A DNA stretch of 64,000 nt from Sphingomonas cavernae (GTDB lineage Bacteria > Pseudomonadota > Alphaproteobacteria > Sphingomonadales > Sphingomonadaceae): contig NZ_QYUM01000003.1 of assembly GCF_003590775.1 (NCBI RefSeq), forward strand, positions 188,501 to 252,500, written 5' to 3'. The notes beneath the pieces were generated by a model that was not told the DNA's origin, made no database searches, and was given only the letters and a program-made list of their open reading frames with translations. This document shows positions 40,234 to 48,929 of the stretch, in pieces (within the stretch, counting starts at the first letter, position 1; each line of letters begins with the position of its first letter). A program made the position numbers and the translations under genes.

Positions 40234-41526
40234 TCAGAAATCGAGGATATGCATCAGCATCGGCGCGCCGATCAGGCTCGTCGAACCCGAGAGGCGCTGG
40301 AGCGCGTCGGCGACGTTGCGTTCGGGGCATTCGTGCGTGACGAGCGCGATCACCGCGTCGCCATCCTCGGTCACGCCGCGCTGGATGAAGCTCTCGATCG
40401 AAACCGCCGCATCGCGCATCGCGGTCGCGATCTCGGCGAGCACGCCGGTCCGGTCTTCGACGACGAGACGGATATAGCACCGCCCCGTGCGCTCGCCCGC
40501 ATCGGCGCGACCCGGCTGGGCGAGCGAGGCGACGGGCATTGCGAAGGCGGGGCCATATTCGTTGCGCGCGACGTCGATCAGATCGGCGACGACGGCGGAG
40601 GCGGTCGGTCCATCGCCGGCGCCCGCGCCCTGGAAGAACAGGCGGCCGACGAAATTGCCCTCGGCGACGACGGCGTTCAATGAGCCCGCGACATGCGCGA
40701 GTGGATGGCTGATCGGCACGAGGCAGGGATGGACGCGCTGGAAGAGCCCGCCGCCATTGGCCTCGGCGACGCCGACGAGCCGGACGCGAAAGCCGAGTTG
40801 CGCGGCTTCGAAGATGTCGGCGGCAATGACATGGCGGATGCCGGTGGCGGCGACGCCCGCGAAGTCGAGCTCGCTGCCGAAGGCGAGGCTGGCGAGGATC
40901 GAGAGCTTGTGCGCGGCGTCGACGCCGTCGATGTCGAAGCTCGGATCGGACTCGGCATAGCCAAGCGCCTGCGCCTCTGCGAGCACTTCGGCGAAGTCGC
41001 GGCCGTCCTTTTCCATCGTCGTCAGGATGTAGTTGCAGGTGCCGTTGAGGATCCCGTAGACGCGCATGATCTCGTTGGCGGCCGCGCCCTCGCGCAGCCC
41101 CTTGATGACGGGGATGCCGCCCGCCACCGCGGCCTCGAACTTTAAGGGAATGTCCTTTTCGTCCGCCAGCCGCGCGAGATCGACGCCGTGATGCGCGATC
41201 ATCGCCTTGTTGGCGGTGACGAAGGCCTTGCCCGATTTGAGTGTGTTGCGCGCGAGCGTGAGCGCGGGGCCATCCGAACCGCCGATCAGTTCGACGACGA
41301 CGTCAGCGCCGCTGAGTTCGCCCAGCGCGGTCATGTCGTCGACCCATTGGAAGCGCGAAATGTCGACGCCGCGGTCCTTGCCGCGGTCGCGCGCGGAGAC
41401 CGCGACGATCTCGATCGGACGGCCTGCGCGACGCTCGATCAGCGCGCGGTTGGCGTCGATCAGGCGAATGACGCCGCCGCCCACGGTGCCAAGTCCTGCC
41501 AGCGCTACCTTGAGCGGCTCCGCCAT
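40234..41526 (-). CDS. hom: Homoserine dehydrogenase
   Basis: A 430-residue enzyme that reduces aspartate semialdehyde to homoserine in Thr/Met synthesis. It has the NAD(P) motif GLGTVGGGV, the catalytic region FEAAVAGGIPVIKGLREG and NGTCNYILTTME, and a C-terminal ACT domain (VEDRTGVLAEIATAMRDAAV) that usually binds threonine for feedback control. The leader carries a strong hairpin at 41548-41583. Confidence 0.96.
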   Translation of the reverse strand: MAEPLKVALAGLGTVGGGVIRLIDANRALIERRAGRPIEIVAVSARDRGKDRGVDISRFQWVDDMTALGELSGADVVVELIGGSDGPALTLARNTLKSGKAFVTANKAMIAHHGVDLARLADEKDIPLKFEAAVAGGIPVIKGLREGAAANEIMRVYGILNGTCNYILTTMEKDGRDFAEVLAEAQALGYAESDPSFDIDGVDAAHKLSILASLAFGSELDFAGVAATGIRHVIAADIFEAAQLGFRVRLVGVAEANGGGLFQRVHPCLVPISHPLAHVAGSLNAVVAEGNFVGRLFFQGAGAGDGPTASAVVADLIDVARNEYGPAFAMPVASLAQPGRADAGERTGRCYIRLVVEDRTGVLAEIATAMRDAAVSIESFIQRGVTEDGDAVIALVTHECPERNVADALQRLSGSTSLIGAPMLMHILDF

Positions 41527-41547
41527 TTCGATCCCTTCATCGCTTCA

Positions 41548-41583
41548 CAATCGCCGCCTCCTAAGCCGAGGAGGCGGCGATTG
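41548..41583 (-). terminator. 14-bp perfect hairpin in front of hom
   Basis: caatcgccgcctcc (41548-41561) pairs with ggaggcggcgattg (41570-41583) around an 8-base loop. It sits between the DUF3597 gene and hom, both leftward. No T-run follows, so a rho-independent terminator is weak; an mRNA 5' stabiliser or leader attenuator for hom is possible. Confidence 0.55.
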
Positions 41584-41609
41584 CCAAGGATTTTGGAATT
41601 CCCCTCGAT

Positions 41610-41691
41610 GTCATTCCCGCGAAAGCGGGAATCCAGAGTCGTCCGCGCGAACGCCCGACATCGTCTGGATCCCCGCCTTCGCGGGGATGAC
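41610..41691. repeat. Paired palindromic units in inverted orientation (BIME-like)
   Basis: Two hairpins, attcccgc-gaaa-gcgggaat (41613-41632) and atccccgc-cttc-gcggggat (41669-41688), belong to 27-bp units that are near-perfect reverse complements of each other. This is the layout of REP/BIME elements. Confidence 0.75.
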
Positions 41692-41723
41692 ACAGAAAGG
41701 GTGGCAGTGATCGAGCGGGAAAG

Positions 41724-42134
41724 TCAGTCTTTCAGCTCGGCAGGGACGATGCCGCCATTCTCGGAGAGTTCACGCATCACTTGCTTGTGGAGCCAGATGT
41801 TCATGGTCGCGCTGTCATTGGTGTCGCCGGTATAGCCGAGTTCGGCGGCGAGTTCCTTGCGGTTCTCAAGGCTCGAATCGAGGTCGAGCAGCTTCATCAG
41901 GTCGACGATCGAGCTGCGCCAGTTGAGCGCCTGGCCCGCGCCTGCCGCTTTCTCGGTAAGGACCGCAACGACATCGACCTCCGCGATGACGGGCGCGGCG
42001 GCGGGCGCTGCTGCAGGCGCGAAACCGGGATCGGACGGCGTGTTCATCTGGGGCATGGCCGAGGTGGAAGGCGTGGGGTCGGGCGCCTTCTTCTTTCCGA
42101 AGATTGCATCCTTGATCTTGCCGAAAATGCTCAT
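41724..42134 (-). CDS. DUF3597 family protein
   Basis: A 136-residue protein: an N-terminal basic amphipathic segment (SIFGKIKDAIFGKKK), an Ala/Pro linker, and the DUF3597 helical domain (LNWRSSIVDLMKLLDLDSSL, RKELAAELGYTGD, MNIWLHKQVMRELSENGG). Members are widespread small proteins of unknown function; the helical domain resembles LysM-linked or envelope stress proteins only loosely. It stands alone on the minus strand. Confidence 0.85.
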   Translation of the reverse strand: MSIFGKIKDAIFGKKKAPDPTPSTSAMPQMNTPSDPGFAPAAAPAAAPVIAEVDVVAVLTEKAAGAGQALNWRSSIVDLMKLLDLDSSLENRKELAAELGYTGDTNDSATMNIWLHKQVMRELSENGGIVPAELKD

Positions 42135-42317
42135 CGGTCGTCTCCTCCGCTTAGGTCGGGTCCGTCGCGTATCGGGCCCGAACGTGAAAACTCATTGACT
42201 GCCCCTCCGGTTTCACCCCTTGTTACACCAGAGGCGCGGGCGAGTCCCTGCGCGTCGATCTGCGAAGACGCGCCACTCGCGCGCCGCACAAGGAGACAGC
42301 ACCAAGGAGATCCCGAC

Positions 42318-42542
42318 ATGCCCGGCAAAGGTAACATTCCCGCGACTCGGTCGCGGCCGAAGGAGGAATTGCTTTTCGGCCTCTGGCACGAAGGGAATGA
42401 CGCCGAGCGCGGGCTTGACGGTTATGACACCGGCCAGCGAGATCAGATCATCGAAGTGATGGGCGACGCGCCCGACGGGGAGGAGCTGTTTCACACGGCG
42501 CTGCTGCCCGATATCGCGGATGAGGACGAAGGGCCGGGTTGA
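42318..42542 (+). CDS. Small acidic hypothetical protein
   Basis: A 74-residue protein. ATG 42318 is preceded by aaggaga 7 bases upstream, a good RBS, and the longer open frame before it covers a divergent promoter region. The sequence (RPKEELLFGLWHEGNDAERG, QRDQIIEVMGDAPDGEELFH) is acidic and soluble. I do not recognise a family. Confidence 0.55.
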   Translation: MPGKGNIPATRSRPKEELLFGLWHEGNDAERGLDGYDTGQRDQIIEVMGDAPDGEELFHTALLPDIADEDEGPG

Positions 42543-42563
42543 TCTGCAAGCGAGCGGAACGCA

Positions 42564-43139
42564 TCACGCGTTGACGCTGATCATCAGCCAGTCGCAATCG
42601 TCGAGTGCGCAGAGCAGCCTGCGGATGGCGTCGTGCGCGGCATCGCTGCCTTCGGGACGCAGGTGCGGTCGCAATCTCAGCGCCGTCCGTGCCGGCATCC
42701 ATCCGCCGATGTGCGCGTCGGTGGGCTCGCGGGATGGATGCCCGGTTCGCGCGAAGGCCGCGAGCCAGCGGACCAGCGGCGGGCCATGCGCGGTCATCCT
42801 GGCCAGTAGCGGCGGGATGCCAAGGCTTTCGCCGCGATGGTACATGTCGTGCCAAGTCGTCGCGGGCAGCGGCGTTATCGGGGTCAGGCGATCCAGAAGA
42901 AGCAAGGACAGTGCGAGGCCGGCGGCCATGTCGGTCGATCTCATCCAGTCCCTGGCGTAATCGCGTTCGGCGAGGCCCAGGACGGCGAGTTCGGCGGGTG
43001 TCGCAGCCTCCAGCCGTCCCAGTGCACGTCTTCTCACCTGTCCCGGACGTCCCATTGAAATCGCGCGCCAGTCATCGATGAGAGCACGCCACTCCGCCCG
43101 GGACATCGTGCAGCGATTGCAGTGAATCTCGAACGCCAA
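42564..43139 (-). CDS. Hypothetical protein with Cys-containing N-terminus
   Basis: A 191-residue helical protein. The N-terminus FEIHCNRCTMSRAEWRALID has a CxxC that could bind metal. One hydrophobic stretch (MAAGLALSLLLLDRL) may be a buried helix. It converges with the small gene at 42318. No recognised domain or obvious neighbour link. Confidence 0.6.
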   Translation of the reverse strand: MAFEIHCNRCTMSRAEWRALIDDWRAISMGRPGQVRRRALGRLEAATPAELAVLGLAERDYARDWMRSTDMAAGLALSLLLLDRLTPITPLPATTWHDMYHRGESLGIPPLLARMTAHGPPLVRWLAAFARTGHPSREPTDAHIGGWMPARTALRLRPHLRPEGSDAAHDAIRRLLCALDDCDWLMISVNA

Positions 43140-43194
43140 ATGGCCAACTCCTAGGGTAGCAATCAGGCTAGAGCCTCGAGCGTAAGATCGGAAC

Positions 43195-43306
43195 CGCTCA
43201 TCCTGAGGAGGGGCTGAGCTTGGCGAAGACCCGTCTCGAAGGACCGGCTCTGTGCGTCCTTCGCGACGCCGTTTCGGCTTCGCTCAACGGCTCCTCAGGA
43301 TGAGCG
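43195..43306. repeat. Inverted repeat with 16-bp perfect arms (dispersed type)
   Basis: cgctcatcctgaggag (43195-43210) and ctcctcaggatgagcg (43291-43306) are exact reverse complements. The interior carries further partial complements (gaagac...gtcttcg type). It is a third family of intergenic palindromic repeat in this window. Confidence 0.75.
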
Positions 43307-43335
43307 ATAATGATGCACATTCTACGCACGCCGCT

Positions 43336-43863
43336 CTAGTGGCAGCCAACGGCCGTTCCGTCGTGGATCTGCGCCGACCCTCCGACAACCTTGGCGTGGA
43401 ACACCGCCGCCGCCATGTTACTCGACTGGGTGTTGTTTGCGCCACCGATCGTTGCGCGCGCGATCGACCAATGGCCCGGCGGATTATCGTCGAATACGAC
43501 GTTCCACGGGCCGGGATTGGCGTCGCCGGGGGGCGGATGGGGGATGGTGAGCGAAGCAATGGCGCCCGGCCCGACGGGCGCGATGGCATCGACGTCGAAC
43601 GAGATCCAGCAGGGGATATTGGGCAATGCCATCGCGTTGAAGAGCGAGAGCGTCGGCGGTTGTCCCGAAACCCCGAAGCTGTTGCGCGACCAATCGATCT
43701 GATTGTTCGTGCCAGGCAGGACGCGAAGCCCCCGATAGAGCGTGACGGTGACTTGCTGCGCGGCCCCCACAGGCGGCGGCGGTGCGACGGAAGGGCGTTC
43801 GACGCAGGCGGCGAGCGGGAGGAGCGACAGAAGCCAGATGTGCCGAAGTTTCATGAGTCTCAC
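43336..43863 (-). CDS. Putative lipoprotein
   Basis: A 175-residue protein with a lipoprotein signal (RLMKLRHIWLLSLLPLAAC, lipobox LAAC) and then a Pro-rich linker. The mature part is beta-rich with two further Cys residues. No domain recognised. It lies 12 bp downstream of the gene at 43876 on the same strand, so the two may be one operon. Confidence 0.7.
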   Translation of the reverse strand: MRLMKLRHIWLLSLLPLAACVERPSVAPPPPVGAAQQVTVTLYRGLRVLPGTNNQIDWSRNSFGVSGQPPTLSLFNAMALPNIPCWISFDVDAIAPVGPGAIASLTIPHPPPGDANPGPWNVVFDDNPPGHWSIARATIGGANNTQSSNMAAAVFHAKVVGGSAQIHDGTAVGCH

Positions 43864-43875
43864 TCCCCGCCGCGC

Positions 43876-44616
43876 CTATCGGTAAGAAACCAGCGGTATC
43901 TGGTATTCCGCCTCGACCCGCGCGAAGTTGGGCGCGGCCTCGAGCGCGGCCGCTTCGACGTCAGGGCCCTTCAGGAAATTCCAGGTGTCTGTCATGCGCT
44001 GCTTTGCGGCGGCGCGCTCCTCCGGCGTCAGTGACTCGATGTTTTTGAGTTGCAACGTATAGATTGCGACAAAGTCGATCCATTTGATGCGCTCGATATC
44101 CACATTCGAGATGACGTAGGAGAAGGCGGTCGACTGCTCGATTTTTGATTTGAGAGAGACTGCAGTCACCGTTCGCGACCACGCCATGAGATCGACCCGA
44201 TAAATCGCGAACTCGGTGGAATAGACGAAATATTCCGCCTTGGTCAGTTCCTCGCCCTCGGTGCTTCCGAGGAATATCTCGAGCGTTCGCGTCAGAATCG
44301 AGAATATGCCGTCGAGAATATTGTCGACCCCGCCCTCGATGAAACCGCCAAGCGCTGTTTTCAGCACGTCGCCTATGTCCTTCGCGCTGCTCGATGAATA
44401 GGCTCTTGAAAGGCCATCGGTTCGCAGCACCGACGAGATCGGGACCGTTTTGTTGGTGCCGGTTCCCGCGTCCAGGATCAGAAGATTGATTTGCTTGGTG
44501 AACAGTTCGCGCTTGGCATCGGCAAGACCAGCGAGTGCGTCCAGCGCTTCGCGTTCGGCCTGTGCAAGCTCATCCGACCCGTCGAAACTCTCCAATATCT
44601 TCGAAAAAGTGCTCAT
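43876..44616 (-). CDS. Hypothetical protein, possible operon partner of the lipoprotein
   Basis: A 246-residue helical protein without signal peptide. It starts with STFSKILESFDGSDELAQAE and has a Gly-rich amphipathic segment (LKTALGGFIEGGVDNILDGI) that could insert in or touch a membrane. I cannot assign a family. Its RBS (ggagg) precedes ATG 44616, and an AT-rich promoter-like gap lies upstream. Confidence 0.65.
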   Translation of the reverse strand: MSTFSKILESFDGSDELAQAEREALDALAGLADAKRELFTKQINLLILDAGTGTNKTVPISSVLRTDGLSRAYSSSSAKDIGDVLKTALGGFIEGGVDNILDGIFSILTRTLEIFLGSTEGEELTKAEYFVYSTEFAIYRVDLMAWSRTVTAVSLKSKIEQSTAFSYVISNVDIERIKWIDFVAIYTLQLKNIESLTPEERAAAKQRMTDTWNFLKGPDVEAAALEAAPNFARVEAEYQIPLVSYR

Positions 44617-44926
44617 TGGCGTCCTCCTCGTGAATATTTACGCAATTCAGTTTCAATCGACGCAAGTTGAATGATGTTTTCGAGATCTATTGGAGATCTA
44701 ATATATTGTATGTGTTCTAATTTAAGAGAATATTGTATCGAAATTCGAGTTTAATATTGGGAACTTTGACCATATCGGTGCAATGTCCGGTTGATCCCAT
44801 TCGGGTGGCGCTTCGAGATCGAGGATCGGGACGGCCGGTGCGATCGAGCGGCGCGCGAATAATTTCTTTGCCTCGATGAGGAGATAGGCGCTCGCGCCTG
44901 GAGCCATGCTGCGCTAGGGGCGGCAC
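44617..44926. other. AT-rich intergenic region
   Basis: The 310 bp between two divergent genes are much richer in A and T than the surroundings, with a short direct repeat gagatcta (two copies near 44675-44697) and several tatt/taat runs. It probably holds the promoter of the gene at 43876 and may be a recent insertion scar. No gene seen. Confidence 0.5.
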
Positions 44927-45832
44927 ATGGTGAGCCAATCCGCACAGGGCCGCGCCGGCATTGCCTATGGGCTGGGCGCCTATCTGATCTGGGGCTTTCT
45001 TCCCGCCTATTTCAAACTGCTTGCCAGCGTGTTGCCAAGCGAGGTGGTGGCGCAGCGGATCGTCTGGTCGGTCGCGTTCCTGGCCGGGCTGGTTGCGGTC
45101 AAAGGCAGCTTCCCGGCGCTGCGCGCGGCGCTTGTCAACCCGAAGGCTCTGCGCATTCTGGCCGTGACCGCGCTGCTGATCGCCGCAAACTGGCTGATCT
45201 ATGTCTGGGCGATCGTGAACAATCACGTGCTCGAATCAAGCCTGGGCTATTTCCTCAACCCGCTGGTGAACGTGGCGATGGGCGTCGTGCTGCTGAAGGA
45301 GCGGCTGGGGCGTGCGCAGATGATCGCTGTGGCGCTGGCGGCGATCGGGGTCGCGGTGCTTGCGGTCGGCGCGGGGAGCGGGCTGTGGATCAGCCTCTCG
45401 CTCGCCTTCACCTTTGCAACCTATGGCCTGCTGAGGAAGATCGCGCCTGTCGAGTCACTCGAGGGGCTGTCGGTCGAGACGCTGATGCTTGCGCCCTTCG
45501 CGCTCGGCTATCTGTGGTGGCTGGGAAATTCGGGAGCCTTGTCCTTCGGCTCCGGCACCGACATCAGCCTGCTGATCGCGGCGAGCGGGATCGTGACCGC
45601 GGTGCCGCTGCTGCTCTTCGCCGCCGCGGCGCGGCGCATGCCCTATGCGACATTGGGGCTGCTGCAATATCTCGCGCCCACTATCCAGTTCCTGCTGGCG
45701 GTGTTCGTCTATGGCGAGCCGCTGACGACGTCGCACCTGATCTGTTTCGCGTTCATCTGGACGGGGCTCGCGATCTTCGCTGTGAGCGGGGTGAGCGAGC
45801 TGCGCAGGCGAAGGGTCGCGCTGGCCGACTGA
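44927..45832 (+). CDS. rarD: RarD, EamA-family permease
   Basis: A 301-residue protein with about ten hydrophobic helices and the RarD signature GAYLIWGFLPAYFKLL. It also shows NWLIYVWAIVNNHVLESSLG and YFLNPLVNVAMGVVLLKERL. RarD proteins are inner-membrane transporters of the drug/metabolite superfamily; the substrate is not established. It stands alone and converges on a lipoprotein gene with no gap. Confidence 0.92.
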   Translation: MVSQSAQGRAGIAYGLGAYLIWGFLPAYFKLLASVLPSEVVAQRIVWSVAFLAGLVAVKGSFPALRAALVNPKALRILAVTALLIAANWLIYVWAIVNNHVLESSLGYFLNPLVNVAMGVVLLKERLGRAQMIAVALAAIGVAVLAVGAGSGLWISLSLAFTFATYGLLRKIAPVESLEGLSVETLMLAPFALGYLWWLGNSGALSFGSGTDISLLIAASGIVTAVPLLLFAAAARRMPYATLGLLQYLAPTIQFLLAVFVYGEPLTTSHLICFAFIWTGLAIFAVSGVSELRRRRVALAD

Positions 45833-46354
45833 TCATCCGCTGATGGTGAAGGTGCCCGTCGTGTGCCCTGCCGCGCCCGCGCCGAAATCGAGCGTGAAGG
45901 GCTCGCCATCATCGGTCTTGCCCGACAGGCCATTGGCGCTGGCGGCGAGCGTGAAGTTTTCGGCGCTCATCTTTTCGGTGAACCAGGTCTTAAGCGTGGC
46001 GGCATCGGCCGGCGCATCGAAGACGATGGTGACCTTGTCCTGATCGCCTGCGGCCTCGCCGTCGCCGAGGATGTTGACCGCGGTGACCTTCGAGCCGGGA
46101 TAGAGTTTCACCCCGCCGATATCCATATTGTCTGCGTCGAGCGCGATTTTTGGCAGGTTCACGTCCGCCTTGAAGCCGGGAAGGTTGATATTGACGCGGC
46201 CATCGGCGTCGGCGCTGGCCGAAGCGTTCTGCCCCTTGTCGGTCTTGCCCTGGATGCTGATCGCGGTGCCATTGCCAGCGTCGTCGGATTTGCCGCAGGC
46301 GGCGAGCAGCGCGAGCGCGGACAGGCCCGCAAGGGCGAAGGTCGGCGAGTTCAT
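45833..46354 (-). CDS. Putative lipoprotein
   Basis: A 173-residue protein with signal peptide and lipobox (SALALLAACGK). The mature part is acidic and Gly-rich (ISIQGKTDKGQNASASADAD). No named domain is recognised. A perfect 6-6-6 palindrome lies 16 bp upstream of the start and may be its operator. Its stop abuts rarD. Confidence 0.78.
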   Translation of the reverse strand: MNSPTFALAGLSALALLAACGKSDDAGNGTAISIQGKTDKGQNASASADADGRVNINLPGFKADVNLPKIALDADNMDIGGVKLYPGSKVTAVNILGDGEAAGDQDKVTIVFDAPADAATLKTWFTEKMSAENFTLAASANGLSGKTDDGEPFTLDFGAGAAGHTTGTFTISG

Positions 46355-46369
46355 CGATCATCCTCCACT

Positions 46370-46387
46370 GTATTAATAGACTAATAC
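46370..46387 (-). promoter_or_regulatory. GTATTA-N6-TAATAC palindrome, candidate operator
   Basis: Perfect 6-bp arms with a 6-bp spacer stand just upstream of the lipoprotein start at 46354, within the likely promoter. The size resembles MarR/PadR-type operators. No matching regulator is visible nearby. Confidence 0.5.
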
Positions 46388-46526
46388 GGTACTGCGTTGG
46401 CATAGTTGCGTCAAGCTGCGAGGCCGCGTTGCGCCGGACGCGCCAGCTTTGTCGTTGGTCGAAAAGCAGGTTGCGCCAATAGCGCAGATCATTTTGCCGA
46501 TAGGCCTATCTCAGCGGGGGCCATGC

Positions 46527-47429
46527 ATGCGACGGATTTCGGGTATTCTTGCGGTGATTGCGGTGCTGGGCGCCAGCCCTCAGGCCATCGCGCAGCCGAC
46601 GGCCCAGCCCGACATCTCGGCGCTCAACGACGAGTTCGACGGTAAGGCGCTGTCCGACGGCTGGACGCAGTTCCATGACGCATTCGGTTGGCCGAACAAG
46701 ATCAAGGCGCTCGACATAGGCGGCACCACGGCAGGCGCGCTTCATCTCGAACCGCATCATTCCGCCTGGGTGCGCGACCTCAACGCGCCTTTCCTGTTCA
46801 AGACGGTGGAAGGCGATTTCGATGTTCGCGCGCGCGTGCGGGTGCGCGGGCTGAAGGGGGAGGTTTCGGAGGACACATGGTCGCTGGGCGGTTTGATGGC
46901 GCGTGTGCCCAACCGGAGCAATGCCGGCAAATGGGAGCCCCGCGCGGAGAACTGGCATTTCATCACGACGGGGATTGGTCACGAAGCGGGCAAGACGATG
47001 ACCGAGACCAAGGGCACGTATAACAGCAGTTCGTCGCTCAAGCTGAGGCCCTATGCCAATGGCTGGGTCGAGCTTCGGCTGGTGCGCGTCGGCATGGCGC
47101 TGTTCGCGCTTGCGCGGCGCGATGCGAACAGCCCCTGGGAGGTCCGCGACCGTTTCTATCGCATGGAGGCGCGGCCGGCGATGCAGGTAGGGCTGATCGC
47201 CTATACGCACAGCAAGGATTTGCCGCAGGAGCCCGACGACCCCGAGCGGATGAACCGGAACGTCAACACCGCGGCGCCCGTCGACATGGCGCTGGAAGTC
47301 GACTGGATCCGCTTCAGCCGGCCAAAGCTGCAGGCGCCGCGCGACTGGTATGCGCAGGTGAGCGGCGGCAACCCGCTGGCCAACCCAAATTTGCCCGAGG
47401 CGGAACTCCTCGCAGCACTCGGCGGCTGA
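46527..47429 (+). CDS. Secreted protein with DUF1349/concanavalin-like fold
   Basis: A 300-residue protein with Sec signal (RRISGILAVIAVLGASPQAI, cleavage after AIAQ). The mature part starts LNDEFDGKALSDGWTQFHDA, typical of DUF1349/LamG-like beta-sandwich proteins, with NAPFLFKTVEGDFDVRARVR and WVELRLVRVG as core strands. It may bind carbohydrate outside the cytoplasm. Upstream ATGs at 46449 and 46523 exist, but 46527 gives the clean signal peptide. Confidence 0.75.
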   Translation: MRRISGILAVIAVLGASPQAIAQPTAQPDISALNDEFDGKALSDGWTQFHDAFGWPNKIKALDIGGTTAGALHLEPHHSAWVRDLNAPFLFKTVEGDFDVRARVRVRGLKGEVSEDTWSLGGLMARVPNRSNAGKWEPRAENWHFITTGIGHEAGKTMTETKGTYNSSSSLKLRPYANGWVELRLVRVGMALFALARRDANSPWEVRDRFYRMEARPAMQVGLIAYTHSKDLPQEPDDPERMNRNVNTAAPVDMALEVDWIRFSRPKLQAPRDWYAQVSGGNPLANPNLPEAELLAALGG

Positions 47430-47435
47430 TCGCGC

Positions 47436-48803
47436 TCAGAGCCTTTCGAGCCGGACGGGCAGGCCGTCCCTGGGCTTGGGGATCGGGAAATACTGCCATC
47501 TGGTCTCGCCGCTTCCAGCGGGAACGATCCGATGCGTCGTGAGCAAATGGTAGAAGAAGATCTTCGCCTGAAGATAAGCGAAGTGCAGACCCAGGCACAT
47601 ATGTGCGCCGCCGCCAAAGGGCACCCAGGCATATTTGTGCCGCGCGCGCACCGCATCGGGGGCGAAGCGCATCGGGTCGAACTTCGCGGGTTCGGGCCAG
47701 TATTCGGCCATGTGATGCGTGTAGTCGGGGTGCAGCCCGATGAAGGTGCCCGCGGGGAATTCATATCCGCCGTAGGAGAAGTCCCGCACCGCGCGGCGCG
47801 GGATGGCTGGCACCGGCGGGATCAGGCGCAGCGATTCCTTGAAGGCGTAGTCGGTGAGCACGAGCTCGTCGACGCGGTCATAGGGCAGGGTGTCGCCGTT
47901 GAGGCCGAGCCCGAGCATCTCCTCGCGCAGCCGGTCCTGCCATTCGGGATGGCGGCCGAGCAGCGACACCATCGTCGTGATCGACGAGGTGGTGGTGTCG
48001 TGCGCCGCCATCATCAGGAAGTTCATGTGATCGACGATCTCGTCGTCGCCGAGCTGACTGCCATCTTCGTGGCGAGCGCGGCAGATCTGGCTGAAGATGT
48101 CGTCGCCGTCGCCTGCGCGCCGTTTGGGCACCTCGCGGCCGAAATAGTCGACCAGATAGGCGCGCGCGCGAACGCCCTTGCGCATGGCGGTGAAGGGCAG
48201 GGGGAAACGCACCAGCCCGATTGTCGCCTGGACCATGTCGACAAAGGCCTGATTCACCTTGGTTGCTTCGGGCCCGAAGGGAATGCCCAAAAACGAGGTC
48301 GCGGCCAGGTCGAGCGTGAGCTGCTTGATCGCGGGGTAGAATTTGATCTGTCGGTTCGACCAGTCGACAATGCCCGTGCGGATGCCCTGATTGAGCGCGT
48401 CCGCATAGCGCCGCATCGGCTCGGGCTTGAAGGCGACCGAGAGCGTCCGGCGGTGCGCGCGGTGCTTCTCGAAATCCATCAGCATCAGGCCGCGCGGGAA
48501 GACGAGGTTGAGCATCGGGCCCCAGCCCTGTTCGGACGAAAAGAGCTTGTCGCGATCGAAAAAGCCGAGCTCGTTGGCCTCCGCGCCGATCAACTGGACC
48601 GATCGGCCGCCGAAGCTGCGTGTACGGTAGACGCGGCCATGGCGCGCGACCATCCGCTCGGTAAAGGCGCGCGGATCGCGAATCTCCTCGAGCGTGGTGC
48701 CGATAATCGGCGGGCCGTCGGTGCCGGGGACATGGTCCAGCGATGATGAAGCATTGCGCCGAAGCCAATGGGGATTGGCTTGGAAAGTATGCGCATAGGC
48801 CAT
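47436..48803 (-). CDS. Cytochrome P450
   Basis: A 455-residue haem monooxygenase. I-helix: LMMAAHDTTTSSITTM; K-helix ExxR: FKESLRLIPP; haem loop: FGGGAHMCLGLHFAYLQ with the axial Cys. It lacks a membrane anchor, as in soluble bacterial P450s. Substrate is not predictable. A TetR-type operator lies 16 bp upstream of the start. The redox partners are not in this window. Confidence 0.95.
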   Translation of the reverse strand: MAYAHTFQANPHWLRRNASSSLDHVPGTDGPPIIGTTLEEIRDPRAFTERMVARHGRVYRTRSFGGRSVQLIGAEANELGFFDRDKLFSSEQGWGPMLNLVFPRGLMLMDFEKHRAHRRTLSVAFKPEPMRRYADALNQGIRTGIVDWSNRQIKFYPAIKQLTLDLAATSFLGIPFGPEATKVNQAFVDMVQATIGLVRFPLPFTAMRKGVRARAYLVDYFGREVPKRRAGDGDDIFSQICRARHEDGSQLGDDEIVDHMNFLMMAAHDTTTSSITTMVSLLGRHPEWQDRLREEMLGLGLNGDTLPYDRVDELVLTDYAFKESLRLIPPVPAIPRRAVRDFSYGGYEFPAGTFIGLHPDYTHHMAEYWPEPAKFDPMRFAPDAVRARHKYAWVPFGGGAHMCLGLHFAYLQAKIFFYHLLTTHRIVPAGSGETRWQYFPIPKPRDGLPVRLERL

Positions 48804-48818
48804 CTCAGCGTCTCCACG

Positions 48819-48840
48819 TTACTGACACTATGGTAAGTAA
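48819..48840 (-). promoter_or_regulatory. TetR-type operator upstream of the P450 gene
   Basis: TTACTGAC-N6-GTAAGTAA is a 22-bp quasi-palindrome with 7 of 8 arm positions complementary, 16 bp before the start codon. TTACTNAC half-sites are common for TetR/AcrR-family repressors of P450 and fatty-acid genes. The regulator itself is not nearby. Confidence 0.6.
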
Positions 48841-48929
48841 CTTAACGGGCGGGGGGATGGCAAGTGCGCAGACATGAAGCGGCGCGACCGGCGATATTCG
48901 CCAGCCGCGCCTTTACAGAGACCTGGGGT

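Noticed and set aside
41527-41583. Riboswitch in front of hom
   Set aside because: Only a simple hairpin is present; no known methionine- or SAM-riboswitch pattern recognised.
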